NCBI RefSeq assembly: GCF_001723175.1
Contig: NC_064650.1
Location: 1,922,001 to 1,986,000 of the forward strand
Direction of reading: 5' to 3'
Length of the DNA: 64,000 nt
Source of the DNA: Penicillium oxalicum
Taxonomy: Eukaryota > Ascomycota > Eurotiomycetes > Eurotiales > Aspergillaceae
Shown here: in pieces, positions 1-10,819 of the stretch
Position numbering within the stretch: position 1 is the stretch's first letter
Layout of the letters: each line of letters starts with the position of its first letter
Program-made: the position numbers and the translations under genes
Notes under the pieces: generated by a model
What the model was told of the DNA's origin: nothing
Databases searched by the model: none
What the model saw: only the letters and a program-made list of their open reading frames with translations

Positions 1-417
1 CTTGAACTTCCCAAAACAAGGTCCCCTAACGTCAGGCCTGTGGAATGTCCACCGTACATGGATGCGTCATCGTCGATCATCTGAGCCCTGTTCAGGTGGC
101 GGCGAGCATGGTCTCATTTGGCCATGGAGGTGTAATCATCAGCCAGGTTGCCGGGCCAACAATCAGCGGAAACGGAGCATTTTTCTCCTTCGGCTGCCAC
201 CAACAACACACGTTTTTCTCTTATCCGAACCCACCTCTTCTCCTCTTCTCCAACCGCTGCACCTCCCTCTCTCTCCATCTCCGCATCTCAGTGCTTTTGA
301 CGTCTTGAGCACAGTTGCCCAGGAACCAAACTCATCCGCATCGCTGTTGCTTTGAATCTTCCTCTGTTCCACATTATCTCCGTTGCGACAACGGTATTAT
401 CCACGACTTCTTTCACA
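1..417. other. Upstream region and 5' leader of the Spo12-family gene
   Basis: I see no coding sequence that I can support here. The stretch from about 190 to 300 is pyrimidine-rich, as in many filamentous-fungal promoters and leaders, and leads into the ATG at 418. The short open frames lack family resemblance and overlap each other on both strands. Confidence 0.5.
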
Positions 418-963
418 ATGGACTCCACGACGTCAACACACGCGCAGCCTCTGGCCGACCGTCCTACCAACACGCATCTTGCATCCTCGGGGGACAAATT
501 CGACACCAAGTCTGATCTGTCATCGATGGATCATCACCGTCAGGCCCTGCAAGCCAAGTTGGACAGCGGCGAGAAGTAAGTCTTTTTTGCACCTTTTCGG
601 GATCAGAGAGTTTTTGCGCCCGTCTGAGTTTCGATGGATTTGATTTTCGTAATGTCCTGGACCATCCGTTTCTAACCCCCTGGTTGCGTTTCTAGACAAT
701 CTAACGCGTATGTTTCTCCATCCGACGATATCATGAGCCCCTGCACAAAGAAGTTGAGCGACATCAAGAGCAAGCGCTTCAAGAAGTAAGTCTTTTTCGA
801 TTTTGCTCCAGTGGACGGTTTTGTCTATGATCGAAATAAAGGCAGAATTGGATGCTGACGAATTTCGTGCAGCGCTGGCAAACCTCAGTCGCTCTTTGCC
901 AAGCTCGGCAAGAAGAGCTACGAGCAATCATCATCGGCTGGGCAGACCCAGGCCACTGATTAG
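418..963 (+). CDS. Spo12-family cell-cycle protein
   Basis: Three exons (418-575, 696-785, 873-963) join in frame to give 112 residues. Both introns have GTAAGT donors. The second exon carries the Spo12 family core, seen as YVSPSDDIMSPCTKKLSDIK at about residues 57-76, followed by a basic stretch and SLFAKLGKK. Spo12 proteins are small nuclear factors; in budding yeast Spo12 belongs to the FEAR pathway that releases Cdc14 for mitotic exit, and fission yeast has a related small protein. The SP motifs inside the core are the expected Cdk-type phosphorylation sites. The N-terminal half is polar and low in conservation. The small size and short exons mean no single frame shows the whole gene. The family call is firm from the core motif; the function in this mould is inferred. 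Confidence 0.85.
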
Positions 964-2075
964 ACGGTCCAACACACCCAGAGCCTGCGATACCGAGCGT
1001 CTTGTGGACTTGACAATCCTTTCTGAACACGACCCCCTCTCGATCCCCCTGGTCTCTGGAGAAGCCCGATGGCTGGGGCGCTGGTCGCTTGACAGCTGTC
1101 CTAGAAGTGACCTCTCCCCGAGACTGTGGTGCCCTGAGGAGAATCCTGTGAGATTCACCTTTCAGGTCCTCCACTCAAGCAGGACCTGATCGTGCTGATT
1201 GTTTGGTCCCTCTTTGCAAGCTCGGTTGCTGCTACTGGGTGCATATACTTGGTTCATTGGCCGTGTCTGGCTTTTCTCTCTTCTCTTTTTCTTTTTCTTT
1301 CACTTCTGATGACCCGCAATGCCTTCTGACTCTCTTCTTTTCTTTCTTTTTTTCTTTCCTTTTTACTCTTTCTTTTCATTCATCCTTCTTTTGTGTTACT
1401 GGTTCTTTGTTCGGGAAGGGGTATAGGGCTCGTCGTTGGACGTTTTGTTTCTCTGGCTTGGGGGTATCCTTTGACAAGCGGTACTATGGGAATGGATCTG
1501 GGAGGAATACTACCATGTGGATGTTTCTCTGCACTTTTGAATCAGTAGATTGTGTGTTGTGTCTGTAGAGTAGAATGACTGGTGAGAGCGTGGGCAGTGT
1601 ATTGATCGGACGGTGAATTCGCCGAGGCTGCGCCCGAAATAGAGGGCGACTGGCAGTAGCCGGCCGAGAGGAGGCATTCCCTCGGCGGACGATTCGATGG
1701 CTGGACAGCGGATTGCCACTTTTATCGAGACACGATTCTGATCGCATTTTTCAGCCATGCAATTCGACTCTCCCTACTTTGACATCTCATTATTTGATGT
1801 GAGGATTGCCTGATTCTCGAGTAGACCAAACGGTGGTGCGATGGAGGCTCAGTTCATCCCACCGAGGGGCCGAGGCAAAAGCGCCCCCCAGTTGCTCGGC
1901 TTCTCCACCAACTCTTTTCTCCGCAATTAGTCGATTCGCCCGGATTTCCTTATATTCAGCTCGTCAGACCCTCCTCACTACCTTCTATTCTCCTTTTTCT
2001 GAACACTCTCCTCCAAGATACCCCCTCCTATTCTCTCTCTTCCTCTCATCTATATATATATACAATAAATACATC
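964..2075. other. Intergenic: 3' end of spo12-like gene, promoter of acyl-CoA dehydrogenase
   Basis: No gene supported. It holds a strong CT tract at about 1275-1390 and a second pyrimidine-rich leader at about 1960-2050, directly before a short TA repeat (2051-2062) and the ATG at 2076. Open frames on the minus strand at 1484-1758 have no recognisable family features. Confidence 0.5.
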
Positions 2076-3793
2076 ATGTCTGCCTCCACACGCATCCCCG
2101 TCATCGCTCAGCCCTTTGTGAGCGAGCGGGCAAAGAAGACCCTCGATCTGGTATTTACAGCCCTTTCCCTTGGCTTTCTCTTGACACCTCGTGTCCTTCG
2201 CAGAGCTTTCCTGAGAGCGGATTTTTATTTTCAATGTTATTCTTCTGCAAGCATCGCATATGACTGACACGCATTGCTGCATCTGCACAGGTCGAGGAGT
2301 TTGTCGAGAAAGAGTGTATCCCCGCCGAGGCTGTCTTCTCCGCTCAGCTGGGCGAAGGCGAGAAGCGATGGCAGACCACCCCCGCCGTCATGGAGGAATT
2401 GAAGGCCAAGGCGAAGAAGCTCGGTCTGTGGAACATGTTCCTGGCCAAGAGCCACTTTAAGGAGGGTGCGGGCTACAGCAATGTCGAATATGGGTTGATG
2501 GCCGAGATTCTTGGCAAGAGCAAGGTCGCCTCTGAGGTATGTCATGTCTCCGTCGCGCTGTGCACGAGTCGATGAGGAACTTCACCACCTCCCACTCAGC
2601 CCTAAAGAAAGAGGGAAAAAAAAGGAGAAATGAAAAGGAAACAAACTGACTCGATACACTCTATCAACTCCGCTTAGGCCACGAATAACGCTGCTCCCGA
2701 TACAGGTAACATGGAGGTGTTGGCCAAGTACGGTAACGAGGCTCAAAAGAAGGAGTGGCTCGCTCCTCTGCTCGAGGGCAAGATTCGCTCTGCTTTCCTC
2801 ATGACAGAGCCCGACGTGGCTTCTAGTGATGCCACCAACATCGAGTTGGAGATCCGCCGTGAGGGGAACGAATATGTTCTGAATGGTTCGGTACGTGAAT
2901 CCGCTGTCCGACCCCTTTTGAAAGAAGCTTCACCTTGCCTGTCTTGGTAGTTGGGTCTCTCACGATATGCTAACCACGAACCTTAGAAATGGTGGTCTTC
3001 CGGTGCTGGTGACCCCCGATGCAAGGTCTACCTCGTCATGGGCAAGTCCGACCCCAAGAACACCGATACCTACCGCCAGCAGTCCGTCGTCCTGTGCCCA
3101 GCCGATGCCCCCGGTGTCACCGTCCACCGTATGCTGCACGTCTACGGCTACGACGACGCCCCCCACGGTCACGGCCACATCACCTTCAAGAATGTGCGCC
3201 TGCCTCTCTCCAGCATGGTCCTCGGTGAGGGCCGCGGCTTCGAGATCATCCAGGGCCGTCTCGGTCCCGGCCGTATCCACCACGCCATGCGGACCATCGG
3301 TGCCGCCGAAAAGGCCCTCGAGTGGATGATCGCCCGCGTCAACGACGAGCGCAAGAAGACCTTTGGCAAGGCCCTATCTTCCCACGGTGTGATCCTTGAA
3401 TGGATCGCCAAGTCCCGCATTGAGGTGGATGCCGCGCGTCTCATTGTCCTCAATGCCGCCATCAAGATCGACCAGGGCGACGCCAAGGCTGCCCTCAAGG
3501 AGATCGCCGAGGCCAAGGTCCTCGTGCCCCAGTCCGCCCTGGCCATCATCGATCGTGCCGTACAGGCTTACGGTGCGGCCGGTGTGTGCCAGGATACTCC
3601 CCTGGCCTACATGTGGGCGGGCATCCGCACGCTGCGCATTGCGGACGGTCCCGATGAGGTCCACTTGCAGCAGATGGGTCGTCGGGAGAACGAGTCCCGC
3701 AAGAAGGAGGTTATTGCTAAGCTCAAGTGGCAGCAGCAGGAGTCTGATCGTCTCTTGATCGCGTCTGGTTTCAAGGCCAAGAGCCACCTTTAG
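2076..3793 (+). CDS. Acyl-CoA dehydrogenase, ACAD10/11-like, probably peroxisomal
   Basis: Four exons (2076-2150, 2291-2536, 2678-2890, 2987-3793) give 446 residues. The protein has the standard acyl-CoA dehydrogenase order: helical N-domain, beta domain with the FAD-contacting signature TEPDVASSD, then the [13 protein letters not shown] segment and a C-terminal helical domain including [20 protein letters not shown]. This arrangement fits the ACAD10/11-type branch common in moulds rather than the mitochondrial short-chain enzymes. The family oxidises acyl-CoA to trans-2-enoyl-CoA with FAD. There is no N-terminal mitochondrial presequence; the start [13 protein letters not shown] is short and neutral, while the C-terminus KSHL resembles a peroxisomal PTS1 signal. 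Peroxisomal location is therefore inferred. It converges with lsg1 downstream. Chain-length preference cannot be read from the sequence. Confidence 0.9.
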
Positions 3794-4477
3794 AAAGTTG
3801 GGTTGGTCTGGTGGTGTGGGATAAACGTTGTCAAAGCTCCTGATTTTTCTTTTCTTTTCTTCTTTGTATATAAAGCCTCAGAAGGGGTTCGGCCAAAAAC
3901 AAGGTTGGACATAACCATCTCCATATGAATTCCTTCCTTATCGAATGTAGGAGAAGATCTTCACACAACTTACATTTTACTTGAACTCTATGCATCGTCT
4001 GTGCCGTCTACATAGTTGGAAAGTGAGTCAATTGCATACCTAGCTTCAGTTTTGTGACCAAGATGATAGTTTAATGTGTTAATTGTATGCTAGACAAAAA
4101 TGCAAGATTTACCAAACGCCCACCCGGAAAATGTCTAATTCAAAAAAAAAAAATTCCCACCCAGCATGACTCAATCGCCGACTCTTGTCACCATGGGCTT
4201 CAGCGACCTTCCCGTCGTGGCATCACACCAGAACAAGAAAAAAGAAAAACGGAAGATTTGGTCCTGTCAAGACAGATGAAGAAAAGGGAAAAGAACATGG
4301 GTCATCAAGGAAAGAAAGGAAAATCATCTCAATTGGAGGGGGTGGGGGGAATCCGAGGTATAAACCATTTCATTTCGACTCGCCGGCCGAGGTTCAAATC
4401 AAGACGTGACAGCATGGACATGGCTAGAGCGAGAAAAGAGAAGAGAAAAGACAGGAAAAATACTTTTGGATGTGGAC
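3794..4477. other. Intergenic between convergent genes
   Basis: 3' flanks of the acyl-CoA dehydrogenase (plus) and lsg1 (minus). T-rich just after the first stop (about 3845-3870) and A-rich purine DNA at about 4140-4320, which fits the two 3' UTRs. No gene seen. Confidence 0.5.
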
Positions 4478-6499
4478 TTAGTAGAAATCCTCGGTCTCCT
4501 CGCCGTTGTTGCGCTTGCCCTTGGCACGGCGCTTGTTGCCCTTGAAATGCTTCTTGGAGCTGGCGGTGCCTCGAACCTCGGACACATCCACACCCCGCTC
4601 CAAAGCAATCATCATACGTTCCTTGCGTCCCGTGAGGTTCTGGCGGATCTGCTGGCCCTGTTCAGTGTACTTGTGATTGAAGGGCATGCTGATACGACCA
4701 GCAGAAGGCCCAGTCGCGGTGCCGAAGAAACCACTGTCGAGGTTACGGGATCGCAAGCCGGGTTGATTGTCGGCAGGTGGGGACACAAACGGTGTGATGT
4801 CGGGCTCAGCGGCTACAACTTCAGGGTCGTTGTCGGCCACTGGATCATTGTCCGGGTCCACGGATGTCTTGGCAAGAAGCGCCTGGCGCTTGGGGGGCAG
4901 ATGAGCAATGTCGTAAAGCTCGTGGTTGAAGACGTGCGGATCGGTCGGTGTTTCACCCAACGGCACAGGTGGAGGGTGAACGAAGAGAAGTTTGCCGTTC
5001 ACGTAATCCTTCAAAACGTATCGTGCAGCACGGGACTCGTCTGGTTGTCCAAGACCTTGAGTCGAGAAACCACGAGCGCGGGCATACGCCCGGAGAAGCT
5101 CGCTGGCAGTCGGGATGCCCGTGCCACCCTCTTCGATAGGACGGGTGCGAATTTTCACACCGTAAAGATTCTCAATGAAGTGCTTTGGGATACGCTGAGC
5201 AACAAGACCAGCGGGACCCGTGAACTCACGTTGTTGATCAATTGGAAGGACACCGTTCACAACCAGGTCGGCCTTGGTCGTCGCGAAGTTGGGAAACACG
5301 AGACCTGGACAATCGCAGAGCATGATTTCCGGAGAGAGGTACAGCGTCTGGAAGTGCTTGGTCTTACCGGGCGTGGCAGAGACAGACACCTTTTTCGCTC
5401 CAAGCAAGGCGTTGATGGTACTGGACTTGCCCACGTTGGGGTAGCCGACAAGGCCGATGGTGGTCTTAGCCCTGCCGGAGGCGTCAGGATTCCTTTCGTC
5501 GGCCAATGATTCAGGTGAATTGGCCAAGAAGAGCGCCTCAAGCTCATCAACATCAAGAATGTGTGGCCCGAGCGACTGGTCGGGATCGGCAAGCGCAGCC
5601 GCGATCTCTTCCTGCTTTTCCTTCTCCTTCTCTGCTTCTTGGTCCTCGACATGGAGTTTTTGGGTGGACTCCGCCAAGTCATCGTCTTCCTGGGACTCCT
5701 TCAACATCTCAGCTTCCATTTTCTCCTTGGCCAGGTGCGCCGAGAAGAAACGGAAGTTGATTTGATGCCTCTCGAAATATTCAGCCCATGCCTCCCGCTG
5801 CTTCAGAGTCAACATGTCGGCCTTGTTGACGAGCAGCAAGTTCTTCTTGCGAGGGTCAATCTCCTTGACGTAGTTCTCCAAGTCCTCGGAGCGGAACTGA
5901 AGAGGGTTGCGGGCGTCGACAATCTGCACCACGAGGTCGGATCGCTCAATGACACGCCAAAGCTGACGCCAAACTTCCAAGTTGCGCTCGAAGGGAGTCA
6001 TCAGAAGATCGTGGTTTTCCTGCAATTCCGCGAGCCCCCGACGCCAGTTCAACAAACTCTCACGCTCCATCGACTCCAACTGTTGCGGTGTCGTCGTCGA
6101 GTCCCACTTTGGTCGTCTGGGCACAGTCAGGCGCCCCTTGTTCTTCTCGTGCTTCTTCACCGCAGACTTCTCCTCCGAGGCAGAGAGAAGGTACGGGTTC
6201 TTCTGGTCGGAGTGGATGATCTTGACATTATTGATTTTTTCGGCGGTGAAATCAGTGCCTGCCAGCTCGGCGGTGCTGAGGAATTCATCGAGAGCGGCCT
6301 GTTCGGTGATCGAGCGCATTTTTACCCATGATGCTTCCTGGGCTTCGTTGGTGATGTAGGTCTCACCCAGCATGTTCTTGCGAGCAATAGCATTATTGTG
6401 CGAGGCCTTTTTCTGGCTTGAGGCTTTTCCCTTGCCAAAGCGATCATTCATGAGACTGTTACCCAGTCCCACGGAGTTTTTGGACTTTGCCAACACCAT
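4478..6499 (-). CDS. lsg1: Large ribosomal subunit GTPase Lsg1
   Basis: Uninterrupted frame of 673 residues. It is a circularly permuted GTPase: the G4 motif NKAD (about residue 222) precedes the P-loop GYPNVGKSS (about 350) and the G3 motif DCPGL (about 395), which is the hallmark of the YlqF/YawG group. The N-terminus (MVLAKSKNSVGLGNSLMNDR) and the lysine/arginine-rich C-terminal tail match Lsg1. Lsg1 is a cytoplasmic GTPase that releases the export adaptor Nmd3 from the nearly finished 60S subunit. I chose the ATG at 6499 because family similarity starts there; an in-frame ATG 39 nt upstream adds 13 residues with no family match. An acidic, glutamate-rich insertion lies between G4 and the P-loop, as is usual. 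The gene is head-to-head with ltv1, 449 bp apart. Confidence 0.95.
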   Translation of the reverse strand: MVLAKSKNSVGLGNSLMNDRFGKGKASSQKKASHNNAIARKNMLGETYITNEAQEASWVKMRSITEQAALDEFLSTAELAGTDFTAEKINNVKIIHSDQKNPYLLSASEEKSAVKKHEKNKGRLTVPRRPKWDSTTTPQQLESMERESLLNWRRGLAELQENHDLLMTPFERNLEVWRQLWRVIERSDLVVQIVDARNPLQFRSEDLENYVKEIDPRKKNLLLVNKADMLTLKQREAWAEYFERHQINFRFFSAHLAKEKMEAEMLKESQEDDDLAESTQKLHVEDQEAEKEKEKQEEIAAALADPDQSLGPHILDVDELEALFLANSPESLADERNPDASGRAKTTIGLVGYPNVGKSSTINALLGAKKVSVSATPGKTKHFQTLYLSPEIMLCDCPGLVFPNFATTKADLVVNGVLPIDQQREFTGPAGLVAQRIPKHFIENLYGVKIRTRPIEEGGTGIPTASELLRAYARARGFSTQGLGQPDESRAARYVLKDYVNGKLLFVHPPPVPLGETPTDPHVFNHELYDIAHLPPKRQALLAKTSVDPDNDPVADNDPEVVAAEPDITPFVSPPADNQPGLRSRNLDSGFFGTATGPSAGRISMPFNHKYTEQGQQIRQNLTGRKERMMIALERGVDVSEVRGTASSKKHFKGNKRRAKGKRNNGEETEDFY

Positions 6500-6948
6500 G
6501 ATGACGTTTGTACTGGTGTTGTTGGAAAGTATAATCAATGTTGGAAAAAACAGAGTTATCGCAACCCCGCCTGAAAATCGGAAATCTTTTGGATTAATCA
6601 GACGGCCCGGCTGATAAGATAACGCTGACTCATCAAGCAGCCCACCACCTGATGGCCGGAAATTTCTCGAAGTGGACGAATTTGGTAGCTGAACAGACAG
6701 ATGAATACTTGTTTTGCTCCTGAAAATCTAGGAGAACGCCGGTAGCAAGCTTAGGTGCTAGAAAATTTATAATCCAGTCATCAAGATGTTGGTGTTTTTT
6801 GGTCCTCAAGTGTATGAGGACCCGAGGGGCTCAGGCAGCGATAAGCTCCACGTGATCCTATCTATCCCACTTTTTCTTTTTTTCTTGGGCAGGGCATCTA
6901 CTTGGGATCTACTTGGACTCGTCCTCAAACACTAGATCAGCCGTCAAA
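6500..6948. promoter_or_regulatory. Shared lsg1/ltv1 bidirectional promoter
   Basis: The 449 bp between two divergent ribosome-assembly genes. It contains CTCATC at 6629-6634, the reverse complement of the GATGAG core of the yeast PAC element, and GAAAATTT at 6761-6768, close to the core of the RRPE element. In yeasts these two elements together mark ribosome-biogenesis genes. Both motifs are short, so chance matches are possible; the gene pair makes them more credible. Confidence 0.45.
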
Positions 6949-8470
6949 ATGCCGCCCCGCCAGTGGATGTAAGAATCTGTGATAAAGATCAAAGTATCAT
7001 ACGATGCGATGCTAATCCGGGAACAGTGACAAGAAAAATGCGACGACTTATCAACTCTTCCATCGTTCTCAGCAAGACCCGCTGATTCACGATCCCGAAG
7101 CCGAGGATCGTGTGCTGCACCAAGTCAGCGGTCCTGCGCCTTCTTCCTCTTCCGCATCTACCTCGTCACAGAAGCCTTCCCGAAATCTTTCGGAGCTTCA
7201 GACCGAATTCAAAAACCAGGCAATTCGCCGGAATGAGGGTGAAGCCGCCAACTACGGCATCTATTACGATGATACCCGATACGATTACATGCAACATCTG
7301 CGCGAACTCGGCACCGGTGGTGGTGATGCGCACTTTGTTGAGGCCAAGGTTGAAAAGGGCAAGGGCAAGGACAAGCCCATGAAGCTGGAGGATGCCCTGC
7401 GTCAAGTCTCTTTGGATGACTCTCGAAGCCAGTACGGGTCACAATTTGGTGACATGCGCTCCACTGCGTCTTCATACGTTCGCAAGCCGACCTACCAAGA
7501 TCAACAGAACGTTCCTGATGCGATCGCTGGCTTTCAGCCGGATATGGACCCCCGTTTGCGAGAGGCCCTGGAGGCTTTGGAAGACGAGGAATACGTGGAT
7601 GATGACGACGAGGATCTCTTCGGCGAACTGACCAAGGAAGGAGAGGAACTGGATCAGGGTGATTGGGAGGACACCTTATTTGACGAGGAGGATGACGAGG
7701 GTTGGGAGTCGGATGCCACAGAGAAGGCACCTGTGCAGAGAGATACCACCGATGCTTTACGGACAGCTCATGCTGACGAGACGCCTGCTAAGGCCCTTGA
7801 ACCTGGTGAAATGCCTGGGCATGACGAGCCCGCTCCTGACATGCAACCTGAAAGTCAAGCATGGATGCAGGAGTTTGCGAAGTTCAAGAAGGACGCAAAG
7901 ACAGGCAAGGCTCCTGTCCCGGCTGCGCCAACGATTGCGCCTTCTGAGCAGCAGACCGTGGCCTCGACTGCCTTCACTGCCGGTGGAACTCCCATCCGTC
8001 GCAAGAAGCGTAAGGGTGCACTGACCAATCCTTCCGCCTACTCAATGACTTCGTCTGCCCTGGCTCGCACTGAGGGTCATCGATTGCTGGACGATCGCTT
8101 TGAAAGGGTGGAGGCATTGTACTCACTGGACGAGGAAGACGAGTACGACGACAGCATGTCCATGGTCAGTGGTATGACCGGAGCAACAGGCATGACAGGC
8201 ATGTCGACTGCATCATCGGTCGCGCCTAGTCTCGTCGACGCAAACGGTGCAGCCATCTCACGGAGCGATTTCCACAATGTTATGGATGACTTCCTCGCTG
8301 GATGGGACGACAACACCAGCGCTCAGGCCAAACGGAAAGGCACCAAGTACAAGCGTGGCAAGAACGGCAACGAAGCTATCGGCATTCGCATGCTGGATGA
8401 GGTACGGTCCGGACTTGGTCCCGCACGCTTTTCCGCTGGCGGTGATCGAAAGGTCCCTGGACGGGCCTAG
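6949..8470 (+). CDS. ltv1: 40S ribosome assembly factor Ltv1
   Basis: Two exons (6949-6968, 7027-8470) give 487 residues. The 20-nt first exon encodes MPPRQW and joins to IDKKNATTYQLFHRSQ and PLIHD, the conserved Ltv1 N-terminus; without that exon the conserved start is lost. The middle is strongly acidic (for example EEYVDDDDEDLFGEL), followed by a basic RRKKRKGALTNPSAYSMTSS segment and a conserved C-terminal part (RSDFHNVMDDFLAGW). Ltv1 is a non-ribosomal factor that travels with the pre-40S particle, binds near the beak with Rps3/Enp1 and leaves after casein-kinase phosphorylation in the cytoplasm. It pairs with lsg1, the equivalent late factor for the large subunit, across one promoter. 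Confidence 0.94.
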
Positions 8471-8962
8471 CTGAATAGATGCGGGAATGTTGACATGATA
8501 CGACCTGATAATGGACTTACCACCCCATCATGACACGGAGTTTGGGAAAATATTGGCCTTTCTTTTGATATCTCTTGGTTTTGATTTCGGCATCCACGAT
8601 TGGCTTAATATACCGATCAAAGCAAAAGTTGTTTTGTTTTCTTCAATAAGATCTTGGAACAATATCACTGCGAGTTGCACCTTGAAACATCCATTTACTA
8701 CAAGTGATTCACAAAGATCAACTCAACTGTAGAGATTTCGAAGTAGAATCGGCCTCGCGGGTTGCTGAGCCTAGTCCATGACGGGCTGTGCTCCCAGGAA
8801 TGGTCACGCTCTGGTCCTCCCCTTCAACCCCCCCCCGGAGATCAGTGTTCGTGGCCAAGAAGTCTATTATGAATGCATATGCGTAAGTGGAAGCAATATG
8901 GCTCCCCAAGTCTAATTTACAAAACATGACACGGAGATATGAGACCATGTCCCAATTGAATA
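8471..8962. other. Intergenic between convergent ltv1 and pgs1
   Basis: 3' flanks of two convergent genes. T-rich sequence follows the ltv1 stop. Nothing else recognisable. Confidence 0.5.
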
Positions 8963-10674
8963 TTACAGGGCACCGCCAACCTTTTCGACAATCCACATGG
9001 CGAGCCGGACATTCCAGCCAACACGCCTCTCCGTGCGCATCAAGTCCTCTCTGGATATCGGTTTTGAGTCTTCTTGGAGCCATTGCGTTTCCTTGCCAAG
9101 CTTCTGTTTCAAATCCTGGTCGTTTGTGACAACAACTGCTCCCACCTCGAGGTCTAGGCTGTAACTTCGTTTGGTATAGTTGCTGCTTCCGACGAAGGTG
9201 ACACTAGGATCTTCTTCCTGCGGCAGGGTCACCCAAAGACCCTTGGCGTGGTAGGTCCATCCCTCAGGCGTTCCAACGGTGCCACGACGCCATTCTTTCA
9301 ATTGAATGAAATTTGTGGCCTGCGCTGCAGCGACACGATCGAGGAATCGCGCGGAAAGATGGGTGTAAGCCGCAGGGAGCATACCAGACACACCGGGGGA
9401 GCCGTAGAAGCCATTAGCCCACGGAGACGCGGTGAGAACTGTTCCCCTCGTTGTGGAGGGATTCTCAGATCCACGAGAGGTGCTCGAGATCAGCAAAGAG
9501 GACAAGGTCGGGTGAATATTAAAGTAGCCGGCAGTGAAGAGCCATTGCGCTCCAGAAAATGCGGGTACATCAGACAAGAGACGCAAGATGCTGGTAACAG
9601 CGGGAAACTCAGTTGAACTATCGGGTTTCAACAACGGAGTAAACTGAGCAACAGGGTATACGAAAGTCTTGCTGGGAGAAGTAAATGTGGCAGGCGTTTC
9701 TTGTGATGCCTGGATAAGAGGGCGGAGTGCATTTGAGGCGCACTCGACAAAATTTTCCGGGCTTTCTAATGGCGAAGGCCCAGCGTTTGCAGTTGGCCAG
9801 TCGAGGAGATACCCAGAGTTGTTATGGGGGTCTGGGAGGACCTGGAAGCTCAAACTACATACTCCATGGTGAATCCGAGCGTAGTAGTCGGCGAGGGCCT
9901 TGGACTCAAAGACATGGTATCGATCCAGCCGATTCGTAAAATAGTCCTGGGACAGATTCGCGCTATGCTAACTGTTAGTCTTGTGCTTCGGACCATTGCT
10001 TCAAAGCTACGTACCCTGAAATAATGATTTCGTCATCGACGCCATACAACTTCATATGTTGCAAGCCCCATCCTTCGTTGATGCGCCGGGGTATCCATTT
10101 CTTCTTCAATCCAGTCAAGTTTGGCGTGTGAAACATCCGGATTTCAACTCTATCCGCGCCGTATGTTGACACCAATGAACAGAGAAGCGATGCGCATGAC
10201 GGGTTGGGTGTCTCTCGTGTTCCTCGCAATGCGTCAGTGAGAATTGATACTCGGAGGTCGGGATTCTGGCGGAGAGCATCTGATATTGTCTCAATTAACT
10301 CGTACTCTGTTTTGCCGATGTAGAGCGTAGAGAGATAAATGCGACGCTTCGCATTTCGAATTTTGCTCTAAGACAATCGCAGAGTGAGTTCGGGAAATGT
10401 CCAATGATTGAGTTTAATTAGCGTATTGACAAACCTTCAGAGCAGAATAGAAGTTGGCCGGCGAATCGAGAATGGTGATTTGCGAAGCTGAGACCTCGAA
10501 TCGGGGTGCTATGCGATCAAGCTCGACTGTGATCCCGGCAAGCGGCGAGGATGCTGGCGCAGCGACTGGGCCAGAGCCTGGCTGCGCGGAAAATTGACGT
10601 TCACATATTTTTGTTCGCGTAATCCGACGCCTGGCGAGGCAGCGGAAAGTCTGACCTCCAATACGGCCAAACAT
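8963..10674 (-). CDS. pgs1: Phosphatidylglycerophosphate synthase, mitochondrial (PLD family)
   Basis: Three exons (10674-10435, 10367-10015, 9962-8963) give 530 residues. The N-terminus MFGRIGGQTFRCLARRR is arginine-rich and free of acidic residues, as in a mitochondrial presequence. Two HKD-type motifs mark the phospholipase-D superfamily: GLQHMKLYGVDDEIIISG (near residue 180) and YHAKGLWV followed by SSNYTKRSYSLDLE in the C-terminal half. ANLSQDYFTNRLDRYH after the first motif is typical of eukaryotic Pgs1. The enzyme makes phosphatidylglycerophosphate from CDP-diacylglycerol and glycerol-3-phosphate in the inner mitochondrial membrane, the committed step to phosphatidylglycerol and cardiolipin. 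It lies only 145 bp, start to start, from the NDUFA12 gene, also mitochondrial. Confidence 0.93.
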
Positions 10675-10819
10675 GATTATTCTGATTGCGGCGAAGGGTG
10701 GTTTTGCTTGATGGGGAAGGTGAGCGATGATGGTGCAAACAATGCAAACGGACCGGCTTCAGACCTCATCTTCCGCACGCCCTCTTGACGACCTCAATTG
10801 CTTCAATCGCACCGCAAAG

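Noticed and set aside
4406..5509. 367-codon open frame on the plus strand
   Set aside because: It is antisense to lsg1, whose frame carries all GTPase motifs; the antisense frame has no family features.
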